Below are positions 15,799 through 25,974 of a stretch of DNA of 64,000 nt, one piece after another. A program made the position numbers and the translations under genes. This DNA is from Lentilactobacillus kribbianus (GTDB lineage Bacteria > Bacillota > Bacilli > Lactobacillales > Lactobacillaceae), in contig NZ_JABEQQ010000001.1 in assembly GCF_013184075.1 (NCBI RefSeq), positions 496,001-560,000 of the forward strand, in the 5' to 3' direction. The notes below the pieces were generated by a model. The model had not been told where the DNA came from. It did no database searches and worked only from the letters and a program-made list of their open reading frames with translations. Each line of letters opens with the position of its first letter. Position 1 is the first letter of the stretch.

Positions 15799-17430
15799 AT
15801 GAAACTTAAACCAACGATTACATTTGGAGTGGTAGCTTTATTTGGTAGTACCCTTTTAGCAGCCTGTGGTTCCGGTTCGGCCACTGATAGTAGCAAGGCC
15901 ACCAACAAAACCTTGAATATTCAAACTCCTTCTAGCTTAACCACGATGGATATTTCGAAGTCAACCGACATTGTTTCCGCCCAAACCTTAAATAACACTA
16001 ACGAAGGTTTGCTGAAATTTGGTAAAAACAGTTCGCTGCAAAAAGCAATTGCTAAAGATTGGCAGATTTCTAGCGATGGTAAACGTTACACTTATAATTT
16101 GCGTCCTGCTAAATGGAGCAACGGTGATGACGTTACTGCCCAAGATTTTGTTTACTCTTGGCAACGAACGGTCGATCCTAAAACCGCATCCCAATATGCT
16201 TACTTGTTTGATAACGTTAAAAACGCTACTAAGATTAACTCCGGTAAATTAAGCCCAAATCAATTGGGGGTCAAAGCCGAAGGAAAACATAAATTAGTAG
16301 TCGAATTAAACCACGCTCAAAGTTACTTCAATCAATTAGTAGCTAACCCTCAATTTTACCCACAAAATAAAAAAGCGGTGAAAAAATATGGGAGCAAATA
16401 CGGTACTACCAGTCAAGATATGGTTTACAACGGTCCATTTAAACTAACCGGCTGGAATGGGACTAATGATACCTGGACCATGACTAAAAATAACAACTAC
16501 TGGAATGCTAAAGACGTTAAACTCAATAAAGTTAAGTACTGGACTGTTAAGGATCCCCAAACTGCTTTATCTCAATACGAAGCCGGCAAACTTGATTTAA
16601 CCAACTTATCTGGTAGCCAAGTACAACAATATACCCACAACAAAGATTATGTTTTAAGAAAAACAGCTTCTACTTTCTACCTAGAAATGAATGAAAAGAA
16701 GCAACCCATTTTCAAAAATGTTAAAGCACGCCAAGCATTATCTTTGATTGCTAATCGAAAACAATTTACTGACAAGATTTTAAAAGATGGCTCTCAACCA
16801 GCCAATAGTTTAGTACCAACCAATATGCAATATCGTGATGGCAAGGATTTCGCAACTGAATCCACTAATAAAACAATAACGGCTTATAACCAAACTAAGG
16901 CGAAGAAACTTTGGCAAGAAGCCCTAAAAGAAACTGGTAAATCAAGTATTAACTTGAATCTTTTGTCTGATGATACTCCTGCTGGTAAAAATACAACTGA
17001 GTATCTACAATCTCAATTTGAAAAACTACCCGGATTAAAGATTACCAACCAAAATTTACCATTCAAAACGAGATTAGCTCGTTCACAAGCTGGTGATTTC
17101 GACTTAGTAGTATCTGCTTGGATCGCCGACTATCCGGATGCTAGTTCATTCCTAGATTTGTTTACTACCAAGAGTTCTTACAATAACGGTAAATGGTCTA
17201 ATGCTGAATACGATAAGTTAGTAAAAGATGCTGGTGGTAGTTTAGCCAACCAACCAGCTGCTCGTTGGGATGCAATGTTAAAAGCAAATAAATTAATAGC
17301 CAATCAAGCTGGGGTTATTCCGTTGTATCAACAAGCACAATCACAATTAGTTAAATCAAACGTCAAGGGAGTCGTTTACTTCCCAACCGGATCAAGCTGG
17401 GATTACAGCCACGCATATTTAACTAAGTAA
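15799..17430 (+). CDS. oppA: Oligopeptide ABC transporter substrate-binding lipoprotein (OppA 1)
   Basis: The 543-residue SBP_bac_5 protein has a signal peptide with lipobox LLAACG, so Cys is about residue 23. Family landmarks are the N-terminal LTTMDISKSTDIVSAQTLNN, then TYNLRPAKWSNGDDVTAQDFVYSWQRTVDP and the YNGPFKLTGW region. It captures peptides outside the cell and delivers them to OppBC. It is the first gene of oppABCDF, and a close paralogue ends the block. The 25-bp gap to oppB suits one transcript. Confidence 0.95.
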   Translation: MKLKPTITFGVVALFGSTLLAACGSGSATDSSKATNKTLNIQTPSSLTTMDISKSTDIVSAQTLNNTNEGLLKFGKNSSLQKAIAKDWQISSDGKRYTYNLRPAKWSNGDDVTAQDFVYSWQRTVDPKTASQYAYLFDNVKNATKINSGKLSPNQLGVKAEGKHKLVVELNHAQSYFNQLVANPQFYPQNKKAVKKYGSKYGTTSQDMVYNGPFKLTGWNGTNDTWTMTKNNNYWNAKDVKLNKVKYWTVKDPQTALSQYEAGKLDLTNLSGSQVQQYTHNKDYVLRKTASTFYLEMNEKKQPIFKNVKARQALSLIANRKQFTDKILKDGSQPANSLVPTNMQYRDGKDFATESTNKTITAYNQTKAKKLWQEALKETGKSSINLNLLSDDTPAGKNTTEYLQSQFEKLPGLKITNQNLPFKTRLARSQAGDFDLVVSAWIADYPDASSFLDLFTTKSSYNNGKWSNAEYDKLVKDAGGSLANQPAARWDAMLKANKLIANQAGVIPLYQQAQSQLVKSNVKGVVYFPTGSSWDYSHAYLTK

Positions 17431-17455
17431 ATTTGGAAAGGACGGGGATTAGCCA

Positions 17456-18382
17456 ATGGCCAAATACTTATTAAAGCGGCTCTTTTACCTCTTATTAACC
17501 CTATTCATTGTTATTACCATTACCTTCTTCTTGATGAAGTTACTACCCGGAACACCCTTAAATAATCAGGCCAAGCTAAGCAAATCACAAATTGCCGTGA
17601 TCTATCAGCAATATGGACTGGATAAGCCCGTTTGGCAGCAATACCTATCTTATTTAGGCAACATCTTACACGGTAACTTCGGAACTTCTTTTCAGTTCAG
17701 TGATCAACCCGTTTCCTATCTCATTAGCAGTAGAATTGGGGCTTCTTTACAACTTGGTTTTCAAGCCATCATCGTTGGGGTACCTATCGGAACCTTGATT
17801 GGGGCCATTGGAGCGGTCAAGAAAAATACTTGGGTGGATACCACTACTACCATTATTTCGATTTTAGGAATCTCAATTCCGAGTTTCGTCTTGGCAGTCC
17901 TCTTTCAATACTTCTTTGGAGTTAAATTACACTGGTTTCCGATTGCCAATTGGGGCAGTTTCATCTTCACCGTTTTGCCAACCCTAGCATTAGCAGTCTC
18001 ACCTCTAGCCGAATCAGCACGGTTTATGCGAACCGAAATGGTCGATGTCATGAACTCTGATTATATTGAGTTAGCTAAAGCTAAAGGATTAACCAAAATT
18101 GGTATTATTTATCACCACGCCCTAAGAAACAGCTTGATTCCTTTGTTAACCGTGGTGGGTCCGTTAGCCGTTGGTATCATGACTGGTTCAATGGTAGTCG
18201 AGAATATTTTCTCTATTCCCGGCATTGGTGAACTATTTGTTAAATCCGTTTTGACCAACGATTACCCCACCATCATGGGACTCACCATCGTTTACAGTGT
18301 CATGTTAATGGTGGTACTGCTTATCACTGATATTATCTACAGTCTGGTTGATCCACGGATTAGATTAACTGATAAGGGCTAA
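17456..18382 (+). CDS. oppB: Oligopeptide ABC transporter permease OppB
   Basis: The 308-residue permease has six transmembrane helices, the first at about residues 9-29, and the OppB/DppB coupling loop ELAKAKGLTKIGIIYHHALRNSLIPLLT around 203-230. It forms the translocation channel with OppC, encoded 17 bases downstream. Confidence 0.95.
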   Translation: MAKYLLKRLFYLLLTLFIVITITFFLMKLLPGTPLNNQAKLSKSQIAVIYQQYGLDKPVWQQYLSYLGNILHGNFGTSFQFSDQPVSYLISSRIGASLQLGFQAIIVGVPIGTLIGAIGAVKKNTWVDTTTTIISILGISIPSFVLAVLFQYFFGVKLHWFPIANWGSFIFTVLPTLALAVSPLAESARFMRTEMVDVMNSDYIELAKAKGLTKIGIIYHHALRNSLIPLLTVVGPLAVGIMTGSMVVENIFSIPGIGELFVKSVLTNDYPTIMGLTIVYSVMLMVVLLITDIIYSLVDPRIRLTDKG

Positions 18383-18399
18383 AGAAAGAAGGTTATCAA

Positions 18400-19494
18400 A
18401 TGACTAATCAAACTAATCAACCAACTGAAGCAGAACTCACAACTAATTTGCCTACTGATAATAATGAGCCAGCAGCTTATCAACCAGTTGCCACCGACTT
18501 TCAGGTTATTTCGGCAGACGAAAAAAAACATCTGGATGACGAAAAAATTTCAGCACCATCCCTAACGTTTACCCAAGATGCTTGGCGCCGCTTAAAGAAA
18601 AATAAAAGCGCCATGGTCTCCATGGTTATTCTCTTGATTTTCTTTGTTTTGGCTTTTGGTTCGGGAATCTTTGAAACTCATAATCCTAATGCACAAAATC
18701 CAGCGGTAACTAATTTGCCCGCTAAAGTGCCAGGAGTTCCCATTCCGGGACTTAACGGAACCATCATGCAAGGTGGAATTAGAGTTGATGCTTATAAGCA
18801 AGCTGGGGTAAAGCCTGGCACCTTTTACCTAATGGGAACCGACCAATTCGGGCGGGACTTGTTCTCTCGTGTCCTTTACGGTACTCGAATTTCGCTAACG
18901 ATCGCGTTAGTGGCCACCTTCTTTGACCTCACCATTGGTATTGCTTACGGGATTATTTCGGGCTGGAAAGGTGGTCGCATTGATAACTTTATGCAACGAA
19001 TTATTGAAATTATCATGTCGATTCCCAACCTAGTAGTTATCATTTTATTGATTTTAGTTTTAAAACCCGGAATGGTTTCCATTATCTTGGCAATTGCCAT
19101 TACCAGTTGGGTTAGCATGGCTCGGTTGGTGCGAGCGGAAACCATGCAACTGAAAAATCAGGAATTTATCTTAGCAGCGCGATCATTAGGTGAAAGCCCA
19201 ATCAAAATCGCCCTGAAACACCTGTTACCTAACCTTTCCAGTGTCATTATTATTAACACAATGTTCACCATTCCTAGTGCTATCTTCTTTGAAGCCCTCT
19301 TATCGTATATCGGGATCGGAATTTCAGCACCACAAGCATCTTTGGGAACTTTACTAAATGATGGGCAAAAGAACTTTCAATTTTTGTCATACCAAATGTG
19401 GTTTCCAGCCATTGTCCTTTCTATCTTAATGATTTGTTTTAACTTGTTTGGCGATGGTCTTAGAGATGCCTTTGATCCAAAGTCTAAAGAGTAG
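18400..19494 (+). CDS. oppC: Oligopeptide ABC transporter permease OppC
   Basis: The 364-residue permease has a polar N-terminal extension of about 70 residues (rich in T, N, E), then helix 1 (MVSMVILLIFFVLAFGSGIF) and a periplasmic-side loop. A five-helix BPD_transp core follows, with the coupling loop ILAARSLGESPIKIALKHLLPN. It pairs with OppB. A short gap of 8 bases leads to oppD. Confidence 0.95.
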   Translation: MTNQTNQPTEAELTTNLPTDNNEPAAYQPVATDFQVISADEKKHLDDEKISAPSLTFTQDAWRRLKKNKSAMVSMVILLIFFVLAFGSGIFETHNPNAQNPAVTNLPAKVPGVPIPGLNGTIMQGGIRVDAYKQAGVKPGTFYLMGTDQFGRDLFSRVLYGTRISLTIALVATFFDLTIGIAYGIISGWKGGRIDNFMQRIIEIIMSIPNLVVIILLILVLKPGMVSIILAIAITSWVSMARLVRAETMQLKNQEFILAARSLGESPIKIALKHLLPNLSSVIIINTMFTIPSAIFFEALLSYIGIGISAPQASLGTLLNDGQKNFQFLSYQMWFPAIVLSILMICFNLFGDGLRDAFDPKSKE

Positions 19495-19502
19495 GTGATA
19501 AT

Positions 19503-20597
19503 ATGGAAAATGCTAAGAATATTTTAGAGGTTCGTAATCTCGAAATTAACTTTAATACCTACGCTGGTACCGTTCGAGCTATTCGTAACGTGAGTTTTGA
19601 TTTGCGTCGTGGTGAAACGCTAGCGATTGTTGGTGAATCAGGTTCGGGTAAATCAGTGACCACTCGAGCTATCATGGGCCTCCTCGCTAACAATGCGGTG
19701 GTTGCTAATGGGACCATCGAATATGACGGGAAAGACCTATTAAAGCAGTCCAACCGCCAAATGGAAAAAATTCGCAGCGTAGACATCGCGGAAATTTTTC
19801 AAGATCCGATGACTTCTTTAGACCCCACGATGAAAATTGGCAAGCAAATTGCCGAACCGTTGATTGTCCATAAGGGTGTCAAGCCTGATAAGGCTCGAGA
19901 AGCCGCGTTAAAAATGATGGAGGCTGTGGGCATCACGAATGCCCAAGAGCGTATTAACGACTATCCGCACCAATTTTCCGGGGGGATGCGGCAACGAATC
20001 GTGATTGCGATTGCCTTAATTAACCATCCGGATATTTTAATTGCGGATGAACCTACCACAGCCTTGGACGTTACGATTCAAGCCCAAATTTTGAATTTAA
20101 TGCGTCGACTCCAAAATATGATTAATACGTCCATTATTTTTATTACCCACGATTTAGGGGTCGTAGCAGGCATGGCAGATCGTGTTGCCGTTATGTACGC
20201 TGGTAAGATTGTGGAATATGGCAAAGCCGATGAAATTTTTTACAATCCTAAGCACCCGTACACCTGGGGCCTACTAGAATCAATGCCAACCTTAGATACT
20301 GATGCTGAATACTTGCCCTCCATTCCGGGAACGCCTCCTGATTTATTGAACCCACCAGTGGGCGATGCCTTTGCTCCTAGAAATAAATATGCTTTAGAAG
20401 TGGATTTAAAAGCGGAGCCACCGTTCTTTGAAGTTTCGCCCACGCACTTTGCCGCTACCTGGCTGCTTGATCCACGAGCCCCCCAAATCAATCCACCCGA
20501 AATTATTGTGCAACGCCAACAAAAATATGAAAACGAACGGCAACAATTAATTAATGCCGACCGTTTAAATCATCATAGTGCAGAGGAGGACCTCTAA
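19503..20597 (+). CDS. oppD: Oligopeptide ABC transporter ATPase OppD
   Basis: The 364-residue ATPase has Walker A GESGSGKS near residues 40-47, signature FSGGMRQR near 158-165 and Walker B ILIADEPT. The C-terminal oligo_HPY extension includes [22 protein letters not shown]. It hydrolyses ATP for peptide uptake with OppF. The stop codon abuts the oppF start. Confidence 0.95.
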   Translation: MENAKNILEVRNLEINFNTYAGTVRAIRNVSFDLRRGETLAIVGESGSGKSVTTRAIMGLLANNAVVANGTIEYDGKDLLKQSNRQMEKIRSVDIAEIFQDPMTSLDPTMKIGKQIAEPLIVHKGVKPDKAREAALKMMEAVGITNAQERINDYPHQFSGGMRQRIVIAIALINHPDILIADEPTTALDVTIQAQILNLMRRLQNMINTSIIFITHDLGVVAGMADRVAVMYAGKIVEYGKADEIFYNPKHPYTWGLLESMPTLDTDAEYLPSIPGTPPDLLNPPVGDAFAPRNKYALEVDLKAEPPFFEVSPTHFAATWLLDPRAPQINPPEIIVQRQQKYENERQQLINADRLNHHSAEEDL

Positions 20598-21542
20598 ATG
20601 ACAGAAAATAATTCGGATAAGATTCTTGAGGTCAAGCACCTTAACCAGTTTTTCAACGTTGGCAAAGCCGATGAGGTGCGGGCGGTCAATGACGTTAGTT
20701 TTGATATTTATCGGGGCGAAACTTTTGGTCTCGTGGGCGAATCTGGTTCAGGTAAAACCACTACCGGTCGTGCCATCATCCACTTATACGAGCCCACTAG
20801 TGGTGAAATTATTTATAATGGCCAAAATATCGATGCCCTCAAATCACGCTCGCAGCAACAACACTTTCGGCGGCAGATGCAAATGATTTTTCAAGACCCT
20901 TATGCTTCATTAAATCCCCGGATGAAGGTCCAAGATATTGTAGCTGAGGGAATTGATATTAACCACCTTGCCCAAGATAAGGATGATCGTAACCAACAAG
21001 TTGCTCAATTATTGGAAACTGTCGGGTTAAACAAGGACCACGCGAGCCGGTACCCGCATGAATTTTCCGGTGGTCAGCGGCAAAGAATTGGGATTGCCCG
21101 GGCCCTTGCGGTTAATCCAGATTTTATTATCTGTGATGAACCCATCTCCGCTCTAGATGTTTCGATTCAGGCTCAAGTCGTCAACCTGTTAAAGAAACTA
21201 CAAAAGGAAAAGGGCCTAACCTACCTCTTTATCGCTCATGATCTTTCGATGGTGAAGTATATTTCGGATAGAATCGGCGTGATGCATTATGGCAAAATGC
21301 TAGAAATTGCTAGCGCTGATGAAATTTACAGCCATCCGCTCCACGACTATACCCGTAGCTTGCTTTCTGCGGTCCCCATTCCTGATCCCCGTCTGGAACG
21401 AGCCCGTGAAGAGATTGCCTATGATCCCGCTGCAGAATCGGATGGTCAAAAGCGCGAGTTAGTCGAAATCACCCCTAATCACTTTGTGCGGGCAGCCCCC
21501 GCTGAAGTAGCTATGTATCGTGAACGAGCGGCAGCAAAATAA
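20598..21542 (+). CDS. oppF: Oligopeptide ABC transporter ATPase OppF
   Basis: The 314-residue ATPase has Walker [10 protein letters not shown], signature FSGGQRQR, Walker [15 protein letters not shown] and the oligo_HPY tail ([16 protein letters not shown]). It starts at the base after the oppD stop behind GAGGAGGACC, so the two are coupled. A terminator follows, so the second oppA has its own promoter. Confidence 0.95.
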   Translation: MTENNSDKILEVKHLNQFFNVGKADEVRAVNDVSFDIYRGETFGLVGESGSGKTTTGRAIIHLYEPTSGEIIYNGQNIDALKSRSQQQHFRRQMQMIFQDPYASLNPRMKVQDIVAEGIDINHLAQDKDDRNQQVAQLLETVGLNKDHASRYPHEFSGGQRQRIGIARALAVNPDFIICDEPISALDVSIQAQVVNLLKKLQKEKGLTYLFIAHDLSMVKYISDRIGVMHYGKMLEIASADEIYSHPLHDYTRSLLSAVPIPDPRLERAREEIAYDPAAESDGQKRELVEITPNHFVRAAPAEVAMYRERAAAK

Positions 21543-21554
21543 TCATGAGCACCT

Positions 21555-21592
21555 AAAGAGTGAACCAAAGTCGTCTTGGTTCACTCTTTTTT
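21555..21592 (+). terminator. Terminator after oppF
   Basis: AAGAGTGAACCAA pairs with TTGGTTCACTCTT, followed by a T-tract. Confidence 0.9.
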
Positions 21593-21740
21593 ATTGAAAT
21601 CAAAGAGCCCTAAGCCATCTGCTTATGAAAATAATAATCTAATTTTCCGGCCTAAAATGAGAAACCAAAATTTTTTCACAACTTTTATTTAACCTTTTAC
21701 TCCCTGATTTAATTGGATTTAACTTTAACTATACCAAAAT

Positions 21741-21761
21741 AAATGAGAAATTTTCTCATTT
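21741..21761. promoter_or_regulatory. 21-bp palindromic operator, oppA copy 2
   Basis: AAATGAGAAA-T-TTTCTCATTT is the reverse complement of the element at 15701-15721. It ends 78 bp before the second oppA start. This is evidence for joint control of the two binding proteins by one unidentified repressor or activator. Confidence 0.7.
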
Positions 21762-21839
21762 ACAACTCATCTTTCTTACGTTACTATTATTTCAATCTTA
21801 AATGTAGTTTAAACATCAATCAGAAAGAGAGTGGTAACT

Positions 21840-23468
21840 ATGAACTTAAGAGCAACCGTGACCTTTGGTGTTGTTGCTTTATTCGGCACTACCTTATTAA
21901 CCGCCTGTGGCTCCAATTCGGCTAATACTACTAAAGCAACCCATAAAACCGTTAACGTTCAAATTGCTTCGAGCTTAACGACGATGGACATTTCCAAAAG
22001 TACCGACGTGGTTTCAGCTCAAACCTTGAATAATACCAACGAAGGACTGCTAAAGTTCGGTAAAAATAGTTCCTTGACTCCGGCTCTCGCTAAAAGTTGG
22101 CATACCGCTAATAACGGTAAACAGTACATATACAATTTACGTCCTGCTAAATGGAGTAACGGCGATGAAGTTACTGCGCAAGACTTCGTTTATTCTTGGC
22201 GACGCACGGTGGATCCTAAAACCGCCTCTCAATACGCTTACTTGTTTGACAATATCCAAAATGCCACTAAAATCAATGCCGGCAAGCTAGCCGTTAATCA
22301 ATTAGGAGTGCATGCCGCTGGTAAGTATAAATTAGTAGTTGATCTAAATCACGCCCAAAGCTACTTCAATCAGTTAGTCGCTAATATTCAGTTTTATCCT
22401 CAAAATGAACGCGCGGTTAAAAAATACGGAAGTAAGTATGGAACTACTAGTCAAGCCATGGTCTACAATGGTCCTTTCAAGTTAACTGGCTGGAACGGTA
22501 CCAATGATACCTGGACGATGGTCAAAAACCCCAGTTATCGGGCTGCTAGCAGTGTTCGTTTGAATAAGGTTAAATACTGGACGGTCAAAGATCCCCAAAC
22601 GGCACTGTCCCAATATGAAGCTGGCAAGTTAGATATCACCAATTTATCAGGTAGCCAAGTGCAACAATATACCAAGAATAAAGATTATGTCTTACGAAAC
22701 TCAGCTTCCACTTATTACTTACAAATGAATGAAAAGAAACAACCATTTTTCAAGAACGTTAAAGCCCGCCAAGCGCTTTCTCTAATCACCAACCGCGAAC
22801 AGTTCGTGGATAAGATTTTAAAGAATGGTTCCACCGTGGCTAACGGCGTCGTCCCCACTAAAATGCAATATCGCGATGGCCAAGATTTTGCGACTGCTTC
22901 AGCCGACAAGCAAATGACCGCATATAACGAAGCTAAGGCTAAGCAATTATGGAAGGAAGCTTTAAAAGAAAGTGGTAAATCCAGTGTTAGCTTTGATCTC
23001 TTAGCTGATGATACTCCGATCGGTAAAAACACGACCGAGTACTTACAGTCACAATTCGAAAAGCTACCCGGACTTAAGATTACCAACCAAAATCTTCCCT
23101 TCAAGACTCGGCTCACCCGGGAATCAACTGGGAATTTCGATATGGATATTTCCGCTTGGAACGCTGACTATCCGGACGCTAGCACTTTCTTGGATCTCTT
23201 CACCACCAACAATGAATATAATAACGGCAAGTGGTCCAACAAGCAGTACGATCAGTTAATGAAGACGGCGGATGGTGCGGAAGCCAATGACGCCACTAAG
23301 CGCTGGGATACTATGTTACAGGCCAACCGACTGCTTACTAATCAAGCCGGCATCGTGCCTATCTATCAACAAGCTGCTCCTCAATTAGTTAAATCCAATG
23401 TTAAGGGAGTTATTTACTTCCCTACTGGCGCTAACTGGGATTACAGCAAGGCTTACTTAACTAAGTAA
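21840..23468 (+). CDS. oppA: Oligopeptide substrate-binding lipoprotein (OppA 2)
   Basis: The 542-residue paralogue of the OppA at 15799 is similar along its whole length, with lipobox LLTACG. Differences cluster in the middle and the last 100 residues, such as NIQFYPQNERAV for NPQFYPQNKKAV. It lacks its own permeases and probably feeds the same OppBCDF complex with another peptide set. The ATG at 21840 follows AGAAAGAGAGTGG; a GTG at 21831 is less likely. It has a separate promoter region and its own terminator. Confidence 0.94.
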   Translation: MNLRATVTFGVVALFGTTLLTACGSNSANTTKATHKTVNVQIASSLTTMDISKSTDVVSAQTLNNTNEGLLKFGKNSSLTPALAKSWHTANNGKQYIYNLRPAKWSNGDEVTAQDFVYSWRRTVDPKTASQYAYLFDNIQNATKINAGKLAVNQLGVHAAGKYKLVVDLNHAQSYFNQLVANIQFYPQNERAVKKYGSKYGTTSQAMVYNGPFKLTGWNGTNDTWTMVKNPSYRAASSVRLNKVKYWTVKDPQTALSQYEAGKLDITNLSGSQVQQYTKNKDYVLRNSASTYYLQMNEKKQPFFKNVKARQALSLITNREQFVDKILKNGSTVANGVVPTKMQYRDGQDFATASADKQMTAYNEAKAKQLWKEALKESGKSSVSFDLLADDTPIGKNTTEYLQSQFEKLPGLKITNQNLPFKTRLTRESTGNFDMDISAWNADYPDASTFLDLFTTNNEYNNGKWSNKQYDQLMKTADGAEANDATKRWDTMLQANRLLTNQAGIVPIYQQAAPQLVKSNVKGVIYFPTGANWDYSKAYLTK

Positions 23469-23517
23469 GTGCCTTCAGACCTTCTCAAATTGGTATTAAG
23501 TTAATTAAAATCACAAT

Positions 23518-23557
23518 AAAAAAGCAGAAACCCCTTGCTAAGGTTTCTGCTTTTTTA
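23518..23557 (+). terminator. Terminator after second oppA
   Basis: AAAAGCAGAAACC pairs with GGTTTCTGCTTTT, followed by T residues. It can also act on the minus-strand small gene at 23566. Confidence 0.9.
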
Positions 23558-23565
23558 TTAGCTTA

Positions 23566-23667
23566 TTAACGTTTTAGATCATGCAAAGTCTTCAATGCTC
23601 GTTTGCGAGTCTTAATATTAGGACTCTTGAGTTTTCTTAATGCGGTAGCTTTATCTTGTTTTTCCAT
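23566..23667 (-). CDS. 33-residue basic protein, paralogue of 12791 gene
   Basis: This 33-residue basic protein shares MEK at its start and the block LKSPNIKTRKRALKT with the protein encoded at 12791-12904. The ATG at 23667 follows AAAGGAGAC. Its upstream region has a 7-1-7 Fur-family repeat (23689-23703). Two copies with the same kind of box argue for a metal-regulated family; no function can be assigned. Confidence 0.78.
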   Translation of the reverse strand: MEKQDKATALRKLKSPNIKTRKRALKTLHDLKR

Positions 23668-23688
23668 GTTAGTCTCCTTTGAGTTAAA

Positions 23689-23703
23689 TAGTAATAATTA
23701 CTT
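23689..23703 (-). promoter_or_regulatory. Fur-family (Zur/PerR-like) box
   Basis: The minus strand reads AAGTAAT-T-ATTACTA, sharing the GTAATTATTA core with the boxes at 12724 and 14365. A TATACT -10 candidate lies just upstream (about 23711-23716). Confidence 0.6.
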
Positions 23704-23789
23704 TTTAGAAGTATATTCTTCTATTTAAGTGTCAAGCAATTAGAAACACCTAAAAAAAGACAATCTCTGACTAAGATTGCCTTTTTAGC

Positions 23790-24749
23790 TTAATTAATAA
23801 CGTACTGTGGTGCTTGCTGTGCCGCTACTGCTAACACATTATCAGCAACAATATTTCCCATGGCATTTCGAGCTTCCACCGTAGCGTTTCCCAGATGCGG
23901 GGTTAAAATAACGTTTTTCATGGCCGTTAACCCTGCGGTCACCTTAGGCTCATGTTCGTAAACATCAAGGGCCGCCCCACCAATTTCACCTGCTTGTAAG
24001 GCCGCTACTAAAGCGGCTTCGTCCACAATGGGACCCCGACCCACATTAATCAAAGCAGCGGTCGACTTCATTTGTTTAAAGGCAGCGGCATTGAATTGGT
24101 GGAAATTACTATCATTTAAGGGGGCATTGATACTAATATAATCACTAGTTTGCAATAGCTCATCCATAGAAACATAGTGCGCGCCCAAACTGCGTTCTTG
24201 TGGATCAGCTAATTGGTGGTGTTGCCAATAGTTAACCTTCATGGACAGACCCCGGGCCTTTTGCGCTACCGCTTGTCCGATATTACCCATTCCTACGATT
24301 CCTAAGGTCTTTCCCGCAATTTCGTGGCCTAAGAAAAATAATGGTGACCAGCCTGGAAAACCAGTGGTGCGCATCAGCATATCGCCTTCTACAATGCGAT
24401 GACTTAAAGCCAAAATTAATCCTAGCGTTACTTCCGCTACGGCGTTGGTAGAAACTAAGGGCGTATTAGTCACCGGAATCTGTTTAGCCCGGGCATAGGT
24501 AAAATCGATATTGTTAAACCCAGCCCCGAAATTAGCAATTAATTTTAACTTAGGAGCACCATCAATGATTTCTCGATCAACCTGCGTCGATAATGGTGTG
24601 ATTAAAAAATCCACATCGGTTACGGCGGCTAATAGTTCAGCGTGAGATATTAAAGTCTCACCAGAATACATCGTAACGTCTAAGCCGGCTGCCTGTAACT
24701 TGTTGACGGTAATTTCTGGTAATTGGGCTGATACAAATACTTTCATCAT
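23790..24749 (-). CDS. D-2-hydroxyacid dehydrogenase (glyoxylate/hydroxypyruvate reductase-like)
   Basis: The 319-residue NAD(P)H enzyme has the Rossmann motif GIVGMGNIGQAVA near residue 145. Its catalytic Arg is in INVGRGPIVDE, the Glu in LDVYEHEP and the His in LTPHLGNAT. This is the GyaR/GhrB branch rather than D-lactate dehydrogenase. GGAGGAGTTATC precedes two in-frame ATGs; I use the first. It is monocistronic. Confidence 0.9.
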   Translation of the reverse strand: MMKVFVSAQLPEITVNKLQAAGLDVTMYSGETLISHAELLAAVTDVDFLITPLSTQVDREIIDGAPKLKLIANFGAGFNNIDFTYARAKQIPVTNTPLVSTNAVAEVTLGLILALSHRIVEGDMLMRTTGFPGWSPLFFLGHEIAGKTLGIVGMGNIGQAVAQKARGLSMKVNYWQHHQLADPQERSLGAHYVSMDELLQTSDYISINAPLNDSNFHQFNAAAFKQMKSTAALINVGRGPIVDEAALVAALQAGEIGGAALDVYEHEPKVTAGLTAMKNVILTPHLGNATVEARNAMGNIVADNVLAVAAQQAPQYVIN

Positions 24750-24880
24750 GATAACTCCTCCTATTAACTAGTTGGTGCCTTCTTAGTTAAAGTATAAAAC
24801 CGCTTTCATGAAAGTACAATCTAAAAAAGACTAATCGCTGGATTACTCCTTAATTAGCCTTTTTATTTATATCGATTAAA

Positions 24881-25813
24881 TTATTCGGCAATATTAATAA
24901 TAATTTTACCAGAAACGTGACCATCTTGACTGGAAGCCAAAGCCTTTTTAACGGCTTCTAATTCAAAATCAAATTGTTCATTGATAAAAGTTTTCACTTT
25001 TCGGTCCCGAACAGCGGCCACAATTTCAGTTAATGCTTTTTGATTAGGTTCCGTTTTGTTAAATTTAGCAGTAATGCCAAAGTTGTTCGCTTCGTCATCA
25101 TCTGGCATTTGGGCAGTTGAAACCAAAACCCCGCCCTTTTTAACCAATTCATAAGTGTGATCTAAGCTATCTCCGCCCACTAAATCAAGAACGGCATCAA
25201 ATGGTTCCACGCCATCAAAAGCGTGAATGTTATGGTAATCAAAGACCCCATCAACGCCAACTTGTTGCAAGAAATCATCGTGATCAGGACTTGCAGTAAT
25301 ATAAACTTTAATGCCACGAGCTTTAGCAAATTGAGCAGCAAAAGTACCTACAGCACCAGCTCCACCTTGAATTAAGAGACGTTGTCCATCCGTAAGATTT
25401 AAAGCATCAAGAGCTTCTAAGGCTGTCAATCCAGCTAATGGTAAAGCAGCCCCCGTCTTAAAGTCAATTTCATCAGGTAATTTAGTCGCCCATTTAGCTT
25501 CGGTCACAGCATATTCTGCATAGGTTCCTTGGTAGGATGCCACGTAAGAAATAACCCGGTCACCAGCCTTAAAATCAGTTACATCATCCCCCACTGATTC
25601 TACGACCCCCGCGATATCTAAACCAGGAGTGATTGGAAATGGTAGGTCTAACATTTCTTTCATCAAACCATCTCTAACTTTCCAATCCATTGGGTTAACA
25701 CTAACCGCACTAGTTTTAATCAAAATTTCATTAGGTTGGGGTTCTGGAATGGATACATCAGCCATTTCCAAAACCGAATTGTCACCATATTCATTATATT
25801 GAATCCTCTTCAT
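24881..25813 (-). CDS. NADP-dependent quinone oxidoreductase (MDR superfamily)
   Basis: The 310-residue zinc-independent medium-chain reductase has the N-terminal GroES-like fold (SVNPMDWKVRDG, LPFPITPGLDIAGVV) and the nucleotide loop IQGGAGAVGTFAAQFAK near 148. It probably reduces quinones or enones. It is preceded by AGGGGGAG and is a single gene. Another MDR enzyme lies at 42244. Confidence 0.9.
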   Translation of the reverse strand: MKRIQYNEYGDNSVLEMADVSIPEPQPNEILIKTSAVSVNPMDWKVRDGLMKEMLDLPFPITPGLDIAGVVESVGDDVTDFKAGDRVISYVASYQGTYAEYAVTEAKWATKLPDEIDFKTGAALPLAGLTALEALDALNLTDGQRLLIQGGAGAVGTFAAQFAKARGIKVYITASPDHDDFLQQVGVDGVFDYHNIHAFDGVEPFDAVLDLVGGDSLDHTYELVKKGGVLVSTAQMPDDDEANNFGITAKFNKTEPNQKALTEIVAAVRDRKVKTFINEQFDFELEAVKKALASSQDGHVSGKIIINIAE

Positions 25814-25974
25814 ATAAACTCCCCCTAACCATTATTAGTTACTTATGCTTTACGTGTATATGCTATCACACCTGGATATAATTTGTGAACTAACTCGATT
25901 TATTAAATTTAAAATGACAGGTATTACGATCAAAAAACAGGCTCGTCAAAAGTGACTTGCCTGCTTTAATTTAC

